Shown in pieces: positions 25,573 to 35,808 of a stretch of DNA of 64,000 nt. Each line of letters starts with the position of its first letter. Position 1 is the stretch's first letter. Origin of the DNA: JBJXGE01 sp046154185 (lineage in GTDB: Bacteria > Planctomycetota > UBA8108 > UBA1146 > JAJFFE01). Both the position numbers and the translations under genes were made by a program. The stretch covers positions 1 through 64,000 of the forward strand of contig JBJXGE010000032.1 of NCBI GenBank assembly GCA_046154185.1, read 5' to 3'. The notes beneath the pieces are model-generated. The model saw nothing but the letters and a program-made list of their open reading frames with translations. It was not told the DNA's origin and made no database searches.

Positions 25573-28500
25573 ATGGCCGAAGACACGAGCCGCGCGACGC
25601 CGGAGCCGATCGCGATCGTCGGCATGTCGTGCCTGTTTCCGCGCGCCGGCAGCCTGGCCGAATATTGGCAACTGCTCAAGCACGGCCGCGACGCCATCAC
25701 GAGCGTGCCGGCGACGCATTGGTCGCCAAGTGACTACTTCGATCCGGATCCGAAGGCGCCCGATCGCACCTACGCCAATCGCGGCGGGTTTCTCGCGCCG
25801 GTCGACTTCGATCCGATGGAATACGGCATTCTGCCCGCGAGTTTGGAAGCCACCGACACAACGCAGTTACTCGGACTCCTCGTCGCGCACGGCGCACTCC
25901 GCGATGCGGGGTATGTCGATGGTGGTAAGAGCTTCGACCGTTCGCGCGCGAGCGTCATTCTCGGCGTGACCGGCACGCTCGAACTCGTGATCCCACTCGG
26001 CGCGCGCCTCGGCCATCCGATTTGGCGACGCGCGCTCGCCGAAGCGGGTGTGGCGCCCGCGGTCGCCGACGATGTCGTCGCGCGAATCTCGAATTCCTAC
26101 GTACCGTGGCAGGAAAACTCGTTTCCCGGCCTCCTCGGTAACGTCGCGGCCGGCCGCATCGCGAACCGGCTCGATCTCGGCGGTACGAACTGCGTTGTCG
26201 ATGCGGCGTGCGCGAGTTCGCTCGGCGCGCTCCACTTGGCAGCGCTCGAGCTCAACGCGCATCGCACGGACCTCGTGATCTCGGGCGGCGCCGACACCTT
26301 CAACGACATTTTCATGTACATGTGTTTTTCGAAAACGCCCGCGCTGTCGGCGACCGGCGATGCGCGGCCGTTCTCGAGCGACGGCGACGGCACGATCCTC
26401 GGCGAAGGCATCGGCATGATGGTGCTCAAGCGGCTCGGCGATGCGCAACGCGACGGGGATCGTGTGTACGCGGTGATTCGCGGCATCGGCGCATCGAGCG
26501 ATGGCAAAGGCAACGCGATTTACGCGCCGAGTGCGAAAGGCCAGGCGCGCGCGCTCAACGCCGCGTATGCGATGGCAGACATAACGCCAGACACCATTGA
26601 GTTACTCGAAGCGCATGGCACGGGCACCGTCGTCGGCGACGCAACCGAAGTTTCGGCGCTCGCGCAGGTGTACAGCGCGGCGCGCGGCGCGGGCACGCCG
26701 ATCGAGAGCGCGTGGTGCGCGCTCGGCTCGGTGAAGTCGCAGATCGGTCACACGAAAGCGGCGGCCGGTGTCGCCGGTGTCATGAAGGCGGCGCTCGCGC
26801 TCTATCACAAAACGCTACCGCCGACCATCAAGGTGAAAGCGCCCATCGCCGAAGTCGCGCCCGGTCGCACGCCGTTCTATCTGAACACGGAACGGCGGCC
26901 GTGGATCGGCCGCGCCGCACACGCACGACGCGCCGGCGTCAGCGCGTTTGGATTTGGCGGCAGTAATTTCCACGCTGTCCTCGAAGAGGCGGATCGCACG
27001 AAGTCGGCGCCAGACTGGGATGGAAGCGTCGAACTCGTGTGCCTCGGCGCCGAGAATGTCGCGGCGCTGCGCGCGGAACTCGAACCGTGGGCCAAGGCGC
27101 GCGAGTGGGAGCCGGGACAAATCTCCGCGCGCGCGGCCGCGAGTCGCGCCGGGTTCTCGACGACGAGTGCCGTGCGGCTCGCGTTCGTCATCGAGATGGA
27201 AACGACGAACATCGCGGCGCTCGTCCGCGGCGCCCTTGCACAACTCGAGGGTCGCGCCGACGCAAGTTCTTGGACGACGCCCGACGGCGCGCACTTCGGC
27301 CGCGGGCCGCGCTTGGGAGAACTCGCGTTCCTGATCCCGGGGCAAGGTGCGCAGTACCCGGGCATGTTGCGGGACCTCGCGTGCCAGTTTCCGGAATTCC
27401 TCGAGAGCCTCAGTGCCGCGGATGAAGAATATTGGCACGGCGCGAATCACGAGCCGAAGCGGCGCCTCAGCGACTGTATTTTTCCGCAGCCGCGCTTTTC
27501 GCCATCGCCGAGCGCAAACTCCGACGACAAGTCGCATGAAGAAATTCTGCAAGCGACCGAGATCGCGCAGCCGAGCCTCGGCGCCGTCAGTATCGCGGCG
27601 CTCGATGTACTGCGTTCGTTCCGCATCGAGCCGAGCGCGCTGGCCGGTCATAGTTTCGGCGAACTCGTCGCGCTCTGTGCCGCCGGCGTCTACTCGCCGC
27701 GCGCGCTCCACCAACTCGCGAATTTCCGCGGCCGGCTGATGGCGACCGCCGGCAGCGAGCGCGCCGGCGGCGATCGCGGCGGCATGCTCGCGGTGCAAGC
27801 CGAAAGTCGCGAGCTCGAGCATCAAATCACGACGCATTCCCTCGCGCTCGTCGTTGCGAATCGCAATGCGCCGCGTCAACAAGTGCTGTCGGGGGCAAGC
27901 GCCGAGATCGAGCGCGCCGCGGGGTTACTCGAGAAAGCCGGTTTCCGTTCGCGGCGCCTCCAAGTCGCGGGCGCGTTTCATAGTCGCTTCGTGTCCAACG
28001 CCGAAGCGCCATTTCGCGAAGTGTTGCGGCGCGTGCGCTGCAAATCGCCGAGTATCGCGGTCTACGCCAATTCGACGGGCGATCGCTACCCCGCGGACGG
28101 TGACGATGTTCGCGCGATTCTCGCCGGTCAGCTCGCGCGGCCAGTCGAGTTCGTGCGGCTCGTGAACAACATGTACCGCGATGGTGCGCGCGTGTTCGTC
28201 GAAGTCGGACCGGGCGCGCGACTCACATCGCTGGCGCACTCGATTCTCGAGGATCGACCGCACACCGCGATCGCGCTCGATGCATCCAGTGGCAAGCGCA
28301 GCGGCCTCGCGGATCTCGCGCGCGTGCTGGCGCAACTCGGCGCGCTCGGCCACGACGCCGCGTGGGCGAACTGGAACGGCGGCGCGCCGGTGCCCGCCAA
28401 AACTCCAGCGACGCGGCGGCTGACCGTGAAACTCTCGGGCGCCAACTACGTGACCCGACCCGCGTCGACACCGGTCGTTCCCCTCGTCAAGCAACCGAAT

Positions 28501-31500
28501 TTTGAATTGAGGTCCGAACCGATCGTTCCGACTCCCGCTCCGCGCGTCGCCGCGTCGAGCGTGTCCCCCTCAGTGCGAATCGAGACGCCTGTCGTGAAGA
28601 CTTCCGCTCCGCCATCCGTCCCGGCCGCGCCAGCGCCAACTCCGGCGCTGACGCTCATTCAAAGTCAGCTCGCGGCGCTCAACGAGTTGCAGCGCGAGAC
28701 CGCGCGCCTCCACGAACAATTCCTCGAAGGGCAGCGCCTCGCGCAGCTGAGCTATCTCAAGCTGCTGGAGAGTCAGGAGCGTTTCGCCGGAGTTGCACCG
28801 AGCGTACGGGTAGCGCCGATTGCAGTCGTCGCGGCAACTGTGCCGCCGACGCCGGCGGTGGTGGTCGCACCGGTCGATGTCGTCGCGCCGCTCGCCACGC
28901 CCGTGATGGAAGTGAGCCCCGCGTCGACGCGCGATGTCGGCGCGGAAGCGGTGCTCGCGATCGTCGCCGAGAAGACCGGCTACCCGGTCGAGAGCTTGGC
29001 GATCGAGATGGAGCTCGACGCCGACCTCGGCATCGATTCGATCAAACGCGTGGAAATTCTTTCGGCGTTGCAGGAGCGATTCCCGATGGCGCCGCGCGTG
29101 CGCGCCGAGCAGCTCGGCACGCTGCGGCGCCTCTCGGACCTCGTCGGCGCGCTCGGATCGGTCGTCGACATTCCGGCTTCGCGCCCCACATCGATACCCG
29201 CCGCCGCGCCGTCAACGCCTGCGAAAAACTCGCCGCACGAAGTCGCTGTCGACTCGCACTCGCGTCTCGGCCCGGAGCTGATCCGAATCGTCGCGGAGAA
29301 AACCGGCTACCCGCCGGAGATGCTCGGACTCGAAATGGAGCTCGAAGCGGATCTCGGCATCGACTCGATCAAGCGCGTCGAAATCCTATCGGCCTTGCAA
29401 AGCAGCTTTCCCGAGTTCGAAACGCTGAAGGCCGAACATCTCGGAACCCTGCGTCGCCTCGCGGATATCGTGGCGCACTTCGCACAGCGAAACGCCGCAA
29501 CACCGGTCGCGCAGCCGGCTCCGCACGTCCACGTTCCCATGCAATCTCGCCGGGATGTGACGTGCGAAGAAGTGATCGCTAGACCGCTCAACACGAACGC
29601 GCCGCGCGCTGCGCGCGACGTCGCGCCGAATGCGCTGGTCTGGATCGTCGGCGCTCCGAACGAACTCACGCGGCGCACGATCGCGGCGCTCAGCGCCCGC
29701 GGCGTGCATGCGGCTGAAATCAATGTCGCGGCTCCGGCGACACTCACCGCGCCCGGCGAACTGGCCGGTCTTCTCGTTTTGCCAGCGGAGTCGCCGCGAA
29801 ATTCTGAAGAATGGCGGCAGGTTGTCCACGTACTTCAATGCGCGCAACCGGCGCTCGTGCGAAACCGTGGCTTCTTCGTTGGCGTCTCGGTGCTCGGCGG
29901 TCGGTTCGGTATCGGTGAATTCACGGCGAACGGCGACGCGCTGTCGGCCGGGATCGCCGGCCTCGTAAAAACCGTCCACCAGGAATGGCCCGACGTCGCG
30001 TGCAAATGCCTCGACGTCGCATTGCCGCCGGCGCAGAACGCCGCCGCGATGGATGCGCTCGCAGACTCGATCATCACTGAAGCCTTGACCACCGGGCCCA
30101 TCGAAATCGGTATCCAAGGCGCGGCGCTCTTCAGCGTCGAGACGCGCGCCCGCGTGGCGACCACGAATCCGGCGCGCAATCCCGCGCGGCCGCTCCTCGA
30201 GCCGCGCGACCTGGTCGTGATCACCGGCGGCGCGCGCGGCGTGACGGCCGAAGCGGCGCTCGCACTCGCGACGCGCTACCGTCCGACGATCGCGCTCGTC
30301 GGTCGCACGAACATCGACGAAGAGGAGCCGCAGTGGCTTCGCGATGCCGCCGGCCAACTCGTCACCGGCGAAGCCGCGCTCAAAGCCGCGATCGCAACGA
30401 ACACGCACGGTCGCATGCTGGGCCAACTCGCGCCGCGCGAGTTGGAAGCGGCGTATCAGCGCATCGTTGCGGTCCGCGCAATCCGTACGAATCTCGCGCG
30501 GCTTCGCGCGACCGGCGCCGACGTCAGTTATCACGCGGTGGATGTCGCGGACGGCCCGGCGATCGCCGCGCTCTTGCAACATCTCACGCACAAACATGGG
30601 AGTATTCGCGGGCTCATCCACGGCGCCGGCACGCTCGCCGACGCGCTCATCGAGAATCTGACCGAAGATCAACTCACGCACGTTTACGAACCGAAGGTGC
30701 GGGGCATCGAAGCGCTCCTCGCCGGACTCGCCACTGTCGGCGGCGACGCGCTGCGCTTCCTCGTCCTCTATTCATCGACGACGGCGCGCGTCGGTCGCCG
30801 CGGCCAGGCGAGCTATGCGCTCGCGAATGAAGTGCTCAATAAGATTGCGCAGCGCGAGAGTCGACAGCGCCCCAACACGCGTGTGCTCGCCGTGAACTGG
30901 GGACCGTTCGCTGGCGGCATGGTGACGCCGGCGCTCGCGAGTCTCTTCGCGGCCGAAGGCGTGCCGCTCCTCGATCCCGAGGCGAGCGCCGCGTGGCTCT
31001 TGAGCGAACTCGAACACTCCGATCGCACCCCGGTCGAACTCGTCGTGCTCGGCGGCGGCGCGCCCGCGCCGCGCGCTGGAGCGCCACTCGGCGACAGCGC
31101 TGCCGACCCCGTGCTCGAACGCGTGTTGTCGCTCACGGTCAGTCTCGACGCCGTGCCGATTCTCGCTGCGCATCGACTCGACCACCAACTCGTCGTGCCG
31201 GCCGCGCTGATGATCGAGTGGCTGGCGCAGGCGGCAATGCATGCAAACCCCGGCCTCAAGTTTCTCGGCTTCGATGAGTTTCGAGTACTGAACGGCATCA
31301 CGATCAAGGATGACCAGCGCGTCGAAGTCGAGCTTTGGTGTGCGAAGCCGAAGATTTCATCCGCAGGCTCGAACGTCGTCGTCGAACTTCGCAGCGCGGA
31401 CGCGTCGACGCGCGGGTGGCCGCGCCTGCATGCGCGTGCAAGCGTGTGCCTCGGTTCGAACTATGGTGAGCGCCCTGCATCGTCGCTTGTTCGTCGCTCA

Positions 31501-31989
31501 CCCGCTGCACTGCCGCTCGATGCTCCGCGCGCGGGAGCCGAGCTTTACGGCGAAGTTCTTTTCCACGGGCCTGCCCTGCAGAGCATCGAATCCCTCGACG
31601 AATGCCGCGCCGACGGCGTCGCCGCGCACATCCGTTCCGCTCCACCACCGCGCGAGTGGCTCAAGCACCCCCTGCGCGCGCAATGGCTCGGCGATCCGCT
31701 CGCCCTCGACAGCGCGTTTCAGTTGCTGATCGTGTGGAGCCACGAGCAGCGCGGCGCACACTCGCTGCCGGCGTGCGTCAACCGGTATCGACAGTTTCAG
31801 CGCCAGTTCCCCACGACCGGCGTTACCCTGCGCGCGCGCATTACAACTGCGACAGCGAACCTCGTGCGCGCCGATTTCGAGATTCTCGACGCAGCAGGCG
31901 AAATTCTCGCCACCCTCGAAGGCAGCGAATCGACCATCGATGCCGGCCTCGCGGCCGCGTTCCGCGCCAGCGCAAGTTCGCCGCACTAG
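25573..31989 (+). CDS. PfaA-like multidomain polyketide/lipid synthase (KS-AT-ACP-ACP-KR-DH)
   Basis: 2,138 aa. Ketosynthase about 10-460, active Cys213 (DAACASSL), with HGTGT and IGHTKAAAG. Acyltransferase about 585-900, Ser694 (GHSFGE) and His803 (GAFHS). A Pro/Ala linker, then two acyl carrier domains with phosphopantetheine Ser1156 and Ser1265 (both DLGIDSIKRVEIL). Ketoreductase about 1545-1800 (TGGARGVT, Tyr1748 in ASYALANE). C-terminal hotdog dehydratase about 1855-2110 with His1867 (HRLDHQLVVP) and Asp2046 (DPLALDSAF). Domain order is that of PfaA with its C-terminal dehydratase. No chain-length factor, FabA-like dehydratase or phosphopantetheinyl transferase is nearby, so the product is unknown: perhaps a long-chain lipid or polyene. 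Confidence 0.93.
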   Translation: MAEDTSRATPEPIAIVGMSCLFPRAGSLAEYWQLLKHGRDAITSVPATHWSPSDYFDPDPKAPDRTYANRGGFLAPVDFDPMEYGILPASLEATDTTQLLGLLVAHGALRDAGYVDGGKSFDRSRASVILGVTGTLELVIPLGARLGHPIWRRALAEAGVAPAVADDVVARISNSYVPWQENSFPGLLGNVAAGRIANRLDLGGTNCVVDAACASSLGALHLAALELNAHRTDLVISGGADTFNDIFMYMCFSKTPALSATGDARPFSSDGDGTILGEGIGMMVLKRLGDAQRDGDRVYAVIRGIGASSDGKGNAIYAPSAKGQARALNAAYAMADITPDTIELLEAHGTGTVVGDATEVSALAQVYSAARGAGTPIESAWCALGSVKSQIGHTKAAAGVAGVMKAALALYHKTLPPTIKVKAPIAEVAPGRTPFYLNTERRPWIGRAAHARRAGVSAFGFGGSNFHAVLEEADRTKSAPDWDGSVELVCLGAENVAALRAELEPWAKAREWEPGQISARAAASRAGFSTTSAVRLAFVIEMETTNIAALVRGALAQLEGRADASSWTTPDGAHFGRGPRLGELAFLIPGQGAQYPGMLRDLACQFPEFLESLSAADEEYWHGANHEPKRRLSDCIFPQPRFSPSPSANSDDKSHEEILQATEIAQPSLGAVSIAALDVLRSFRIEPSALAGHSFGELVALCAAGVYSPRALHQLANFRGRLMATAGSERAGGDRGGMLAVQAESRELEHQITTHSLALVVANRNAPRQQVLSGASAEIERAAGLLEKAGFRSRRLQVAGAFHSRFVSNAEAPFREVLRRVRCKSPSIAVYANSTGDRYPADGDDVRAILAGQLARPVEFVRLVNNMYRDGARVFVEVGPGARLTSLAHSILEDRPHTAIALDASSGKRSGLADLARVLAQLGALGHDAAWANWNGGAPVPAKTPATRRLTVKLSGANYVTRPASTPVVPLVKQPNFELRSEPIVPTPAPRVAASSVSPSVRIETPVVKTSAPPSVPAAPAPTPALTLIQSQLAALNELQRETARLHEQFLEGQRLAQLSYLKLLESQERFAGVAPSVRVAPIAVVAATVPPTPAVVVAPVDVVAPLATPVMEVSPASTRDVGAEAVLAIVAEKTGYPVESLAIEMELDADLGIDSIKRVEILSALQERFPMAPRVRAEQLGTLRRLSDLVGALGSVVDIPASRPTSIPAAAPSTPAKNSPHEVAVDSHSRLGPELIRIVAEKTGYPPEMLGLEMELEADLGIDSIKRVEILSALQSSFPEFETLKAEHLGTLRRLADIVAHFAQRNAATPVAQPAPHVHVPMQSRRDVTCEEVIARPLNTNAPRAARDVAPNALVWIVGAPNELTRRTIAALSARGVHAAEINVAAPATLTAPGELAGLLVLPAESPRNSEEWRQVVHVLQCAQPALVRNRGFFVGVSVLGGRFGIGEFTANGDALSAGIAGLVKTVHQEWPDVACKCLDVALPPAQNAAAMDALADSIITEALTTGPIEIGIQGAALFSVETRARVATTNPARNPARPLLEPRDLVVITGGARGVTAEAALALATRYRPTIALVGRTNIDEEEPQWLRDAAGQLVTGEAALKAAIATNTHGRMLGQLAPRELEAAYQRIVAVRAIRTNLARLRATGADVSYHAVDVADGPAIAALLQHLTHKHGSIRGLIHGAGTLADALIENLTEDQLTHVYEPKVRGIEALLAGLATVGGDALRFLVLYSSTTARVGRRGQASYALANEVLNKIAQRESRQRPNTRVLAVNWGPFAGGMVTPALASLFAAEGVPLLDPEASAAWLLSELEHSDRTPVELVVLGGGAPAPRAGAPLGDSAADPVLERVLSLTVSLDAVPILAAHRLDHQLVVPAALMIEWLAQAAMHANPGLKFLGFDEFRVLNGITIKDDQRVEVELWCAKPKISSAGSNVVVELRSADASTRGWPRLHARASVCLGSNYGERPASSLVRRSPAALPLDAPRAGAELYGEVLFHGPALQSIESLDECRADGVAAHIRSAPPPREWLKHPLRAQWLGDPLALDSAFQLLIVWSHEQRGAHSLPACVNRYRQFQRQFPTTGVTLRARITTATANLVRADFEILDAAGEILATLEGSESTIDAGLAAAFRASASSPH

Positions 31990-32012
31990 CCCCTGGACAA
32001 ACGCCTAGATCT

Positions 32013-32031
32013 CCCTGACTGTCGGGTTTTT
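32013..32031 (+). terminator. Weak candidate terminator after the pfaD-pfaA pair
   Basis: CCC-GA pairs with TC-GGG with one bulged T and a 3-base loop, followed by TTTTT, 24 bases after the synthase stop. The stem is short, so termination may be partial. Confidence 0.3.
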
Positions 32032-32215
32032 GTTGTTGGGGAATCGCACAGGGCGAGAACGCGCGTGTGCGGCTGCTGGCGATACGCATCGACAAGTCCT
32101 ATTTGCAATCGCAGTTGGCATGCGTCAGGCGAGTGGCGCTAGAATTGCGCACCCGTGCGCGAACTCTGACGCGCGCCGCTCACATCGATGAGCATTCGGC
32201 AGAAAGGACTTCGCC

Positions 32216-33814
32216 ATGCTGCGGCTGGAATTCACCGACAAGATGATGCGTGGGCTCGTCGCCTTGAGTTGCTTCGTCGTCATCCTCTCGACGAGCGTCG
32301 TGAGCGCGCGTCAACCCACTCAGAATTCCCGGCCCAAGCCGGCGGCGCCGAAGAAACTCTCGCGCGGCGTACTGCCAGTGCGCGACTTTGCTCGGTATGT
32401 CTATTTAATCGGCGATCGTTGGCTCAATTTTCCCAGCGAGCCCGCGGAACTCAGCTACATCGACGCTTCGGAAATCAACCTCCTCACCGATATCGAAGAA
32501 CTCAGCGATGGACTGCTCGACGCCGTTTTGGAAGTCAACGGCTTCTATGTCTGGGAAACCCGCCTGTTTGAAGGCACGCCAGTTTATTATCTGCGAGTTT
32601 CGCAGCGCTGGAACACGCCGATTCCGACGCGAAAGTTCAGACCTGCGCCGCGCATTCCGGCGCTCAAGCCCGTGACCAACGTGTTCCGTTTGCAGCATGC
32701 GACTTCGTACAAACTCGCCGCGGCGCTCCGCAGCCTCCGCGGCTCAGCCTCATCCGACGCGGCATCGATGATTTTCAATCTCGCGCATCCCGACGCGCGC
32801 ACGCTCGTGTTGGCTGTCAATAGCGACCTCGCCGTCCACTACGACGCGCTCGTAAAATCGCTCGACGTGCCGGCCAACAGCGGCGCACATGCCATCGAAG
32901 TGCGCGCGTTGCGCCATGAGAATGCCAGCCACTTGGCGCAGCTCTTGCGCCCGCTCATCGAATCGATCGTTGCGCCGGGCGAAGGCGAGTTGCCCATGTT
33001 GATCGCGGATGACAAACTGCAGAAGCTCGTTATTTGCACCGACAATCCAACCCATATGTCGGTGATGCACGGACTCATCGACCAGCTCGATGTCGAGAGC
33101 GCCGTGTCACGCGGGACTACGAAGATCTACCGCGCGCAGCACTTGCCAGCGGCCGAGCTGGAAGCCGCGATCAATCAAGTCATTCAAGTCACCGAAGCGG
33201 TCAACGAGTCGGGCGCGGACGCCGTGCTGGATGGCGCCACGCGCTGGTCGGGCGTGCAGATCATCGCGCACGAGCAAACGAATTCGCTGCTCATGCGCGG
33301 CAGCACCGAGGAAATCGAGAATCTTTTTCGCGTCTTGCCGGCGCTCGATCGACCCCGCAGCGATGTCGAACTCATGGGGCGCCGCGTCGCGCGCCTCGAG
33401 CTGCGCCACTTGAGCACGCGCGTCGCCGTGGACGCGCTCCGCAAGGTGATCGCCGCGGACGAGCGCGCGATTGAGCCAGCAAGCGATCGCACGCACGTCG
33501 TCGAAGATGCGCAGAACGGCCGCATCCTCATCAGCTACTCAGAGCCGGATCGGTACAAGAAATACCGCGAACTGCTCGCCAAGATCGATGTCCCGCCGGC
33601 CGACCGGGCGCCGAAGGAAGAGCTCCAAACTTGGGTCTGCCAACACCGCGTCGTCGACGAAGTCATCGCCGCGGTGCGAGAGAGTTGGAAAGACCCGCAA
33701 CTGCCACTCGTCGCGATGCAGACCAACAACACGCTTCTCGTCCGCGTCGCGCCGAACGCCTGGCCCGAGCTGCGCGCCTTGATCGAAAAAATCGACGCGC
33801 CACGCGCGAACTGA
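32216..33814 (+). CDS. Exported protein with secretin N-domain-like repeats, no secretin barrel
   Basis: 532 aa from ATG 32216, with AGAAAGGA 7-8 bases upstream. A signal peptide spans residues about 10-32 (GLVALSCFVVILSTSVVSA). Repeated units of the GspD/PulD N1-N2 kind follow: NVFRLQHATSYKLAAALRSL, HAIEVRALRHENASHLAQLL with ADDKLQKLVICTDNPTHM, and IYRAQHLPAAELEAAINQV with HEQTNSLLMRGS. The beta-barrel part that forms the secretin pore is missing. The protein ends after another such unit. This build is seen in exported proteins of several phyla; its task is unknown. It could assemble with a real secretin or act alone in the periplasm. Confidence 0.75.
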   Translation: MLRLEFTDKMMRGLVALSCFVVILSTSVVSARQPTQNSRPKPAAPKKLSRGVLPVRDFARYVYLIGDRWLNFPSEPAELSYIDASEINLLTDIEELSDGLLDAVLEVNGFYVWETRLFEGTPVYYLRVSQRWNTPIPTRKFRPAPRIPALKPVTNVFRLQHATSYKLAAALRSLRGSASSDAASMIFNLAHPDARTLVLAVNSDLAVHYDALVKSLDVPANSGAHAIEVRALRHENASHLAQLLRPLIESIVAPGEGELPMLIADDKLQKLVICTDNPTHMSVMHGLIDQLDVESAVSRGTTKIYRAQHLPAAELEAAINQVIQVTEAVNESGADAVLDGATRWSGVQIIAHEQTNSLLMRGSTEEIENLFRVLPALDRPRSDVELMGRRVARLELRHLSTRVAVDALRKVIAADERAIEPASDRTHVVEDAQNGRILISYSEPDRYKKYRELLAKIDVPPADRAPKEELQTWVCQHRVVDEVIAAVRESWKDPQLPLVAMQTNNTLLVRVAPNAWPELRALIEKIDAPRAN

Positions 33815-33856
33815 GCGGCGCTGTGAGATCTGCGGTTTTGGACAGCGTTGCTTGCT

Positions 33857-35392
33857 TCAGGCGATGCGCTTTCGCCGTGGCGCCTCGAGCACGTAGTAGA
33901 GCGCGCCCGCAATACCGAAGCCGACGAACCAGGCGTACTGATATATCGCATCGAAAAGTCCGGACTCGCCGGCGGTCACATGCGTGACCTTTAGAAAGCC
34001 TGGCACATTCGGCAAAACGCCGGCGATCAAAGCGAGCACCGCGGCTCGATTCACTCCCGCGTAGCGGCCGGTCGTCCGATAGAGATCGGCGACGTCGAGT
34101 TCGCGCCGCCTGAGCACCCAATAGTCGATGATCATGATCCCCGCAATCGGCCCAAGCAGCGCCGAATATCCGATCAGCCATTCGAAAATGTATGTTCCCG
34201 GTGTTGCGAGCAGCTTCCAAGGCATCATGGCGATGCCGAGCAATCCTGTGATCAGGCCGCCGGTTTGAAACGAGATGTGGCGTGGCGCCAAATGAGCGAA
34301 ATCGTTGGCCGGACTGACGACGTTTGCGGCGATATTGACGGAGATCGTGGCGACTCCGACACCGAAGAGCGAAATCACCGCGACCAACGTGCGCACGCCG
34401 GCCGAAGCCACGAGCGGCCCTTCGTGGCCGGACGGCGCGTTCGGCGAAATGATTTGCGCGAGGATGAAAACTGGATCCCAAAGTTTGGCGACTTCGACAT
34501 CGCGCAGGATCAACTGGGCGGCGCTCGTCACGACGACGCCCATCGCCGAGAACGCGACCATCGTCGTCGGTAATCCGAGCGTCTGGCCGAGAATCTGCTC
34601 CTTTTGCCCGCGTCCGAAGCGTGTGAAGTCCGGAATGTTGAGCGATAGCGTAGCCCAGAAACCGACCATCGCCGTCAGCGACGGGATGAACACTGGCCAG
34701 AATTCGCTGAACGTCGAGAGCTTAGAGTTTGCCGCTAGCATGGGACCGAACCCGCCCGCGCGATTCACGGCCCACACCAAGAGGCCCGCCGCCAGAATGA
34801 GCACTATGGGCGCCGCCCAGTTTTCAAACCAACGCACGGCGTTCATGCCGCGGTAGATGATGTAAATATTGAGAGCCCAGAAGATCGCAAACGTAATGGC
34901 GCTCGCGCCGGAGAGGCCGAGGATTGATGTGCTCCCGCCAATCGTCGCGAAGCCCGGCCACAACGCGACGACGAAGACTCTCATCGCTTCGCCGCCGATC
35001 GAACACTGGATGCCGAACCAGCCGCACGCCACGAGCGCACGCAGCAGCGCCGGGATGTTCGCGCCGATCGTTCCGAACGACGCGCGCGCCAAAACCGGAA
35101 ATGGAATTCCGTAGCGCGTTCCTGGGTGGGCGTTCAAGAGAATCGGCACAAGCACAATCGTGTTGCCCAACGCGATCGTCACCAGCGCCTGCCACCAGCT
35201 CATGCCAACGGCGATCAAACCGCCAGCGAGCATGTAGGTCGGAATGCAGTGCGCCATTGAAATCCACAGCGCTGCGAAATTGTAAGTGCTCCAGTTTCGG
35301 TGACTCTCCGGAACCGGCGCCAAGTCGTCGTTGAAAAGCGGACTGTCTGTGACATCGGCGGGCAGCTCGGCAAGCACCTTTTTATCGCGCAT
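33857..35392 (-). CDS. NCS1-family nucleobase/hydantoin:cation symporter
   Basis: 511 aa. ATG 35392 follows GAGAGG by 5 bases and is preferred to the TTG just before it. About twelve membrane helices. Family marks: NWSTYNFAALWISMAHC near the N-terminus, HPGTRYGIPFPVLARASFG, NIPDFTRFGRGQKEQILGQ, and IIDYWVLRRRELDVADLY near the end. NCS1 proteins bring in uracil, cytosine, allantoin or hydantoins with Na or H ions. Nothing nearby degrades such a compound, so the substrate is open. Confidence 0.92.
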   Translation of the reverse strand: MRDKKVLAELPADVTDSPLFNDDLAPVPESHRNWSTYNFAALWISMAHCIPTYMLAGGLIAVGMSWWQALVTIALGNTIVLVPILLNAHPGTRYGIPFPVLARASFGTIGANIPALLRALVACGWFGIQCSIGGEAMRVFVVALWPGFATIGGSTSILGLSGASAITFAIFWALNIYIIYRGMNAVRWFENWAAPIVLILAAGLLVWAVNRAGGFGPMLAANSKLSTFSEFWPVFIPSLTAMVGFWATLSLNIPDFTRFGRGQKEQILGQTLGLPTTMVAFSAMGVVVTSAAQLILRDVEVAKLWDPVFILAQIISPNAPSGHEGPLVASAGVRTLVAVISLFGVGVATISVNIAANVVSPANDFAHLAPRHISFQTGGLITGLLGIAMMPWKLLATPGTYIFEWLIGYSALLGPIAGIMIIDYWVLRRRELDVADLYRTTGRYAGVNRAAVLALIAGVLPNVPGFLKVTHVTAGESGLFDAIYQYAWFVGFGIAGALYYVLEAPRRKRIA

Positions 35393-35808
35393 CAAAACCT
35401 CTCCGTCGGCCGCGTTGCGAGCGCACTTTTTTTTGGGGGCGTCTAGTTTGTTCGAGCCTCACGACCGCATCGAGGGATTCGGAGGTCAAAGACCGCAAAG
35501 CGCAGAGTGTACAGCGAGAGTGGCCCGAGGCTGCCCGGACAAAGGGGGTCAAAGTCGCCTGACGCTGAGTGGTCGCGGGCTCTCGTCTATTCCGAGGCAA
35601 CTCAGTTCGGCGGGATCGGGAGGGCCGCCGGACTCGGGTTGCAAAACGCGCCATCACCACTACACTTATCTCCGTTGTGTCGGGGCTCTACTTGCCGCGA
35701 AAACTGAGCAGGCCGCCGAAACTTGACGGCGGTTCGACCGGAAAGCAGATCGTTGCTCGCATCCGACGCGTGCGCAACGGACTGCGATGAAAGTGGGATG
35801 GAGAACGC
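35393..35808. other. 416-bp intergenic region between divergent genes
   Basis: It separates the NCS1 transporter (minus) from the protease (plus) and must hold both promoters. I see no gene with coding character. Minor structure: CCGCCG (35713-35718) and CGGCGG (35727-35732) form a 6-bp hairpin about 80 bases before the protease start, and GGTCAAAG occurs twice (near 35483 and 35547). Confidence 0.4.
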
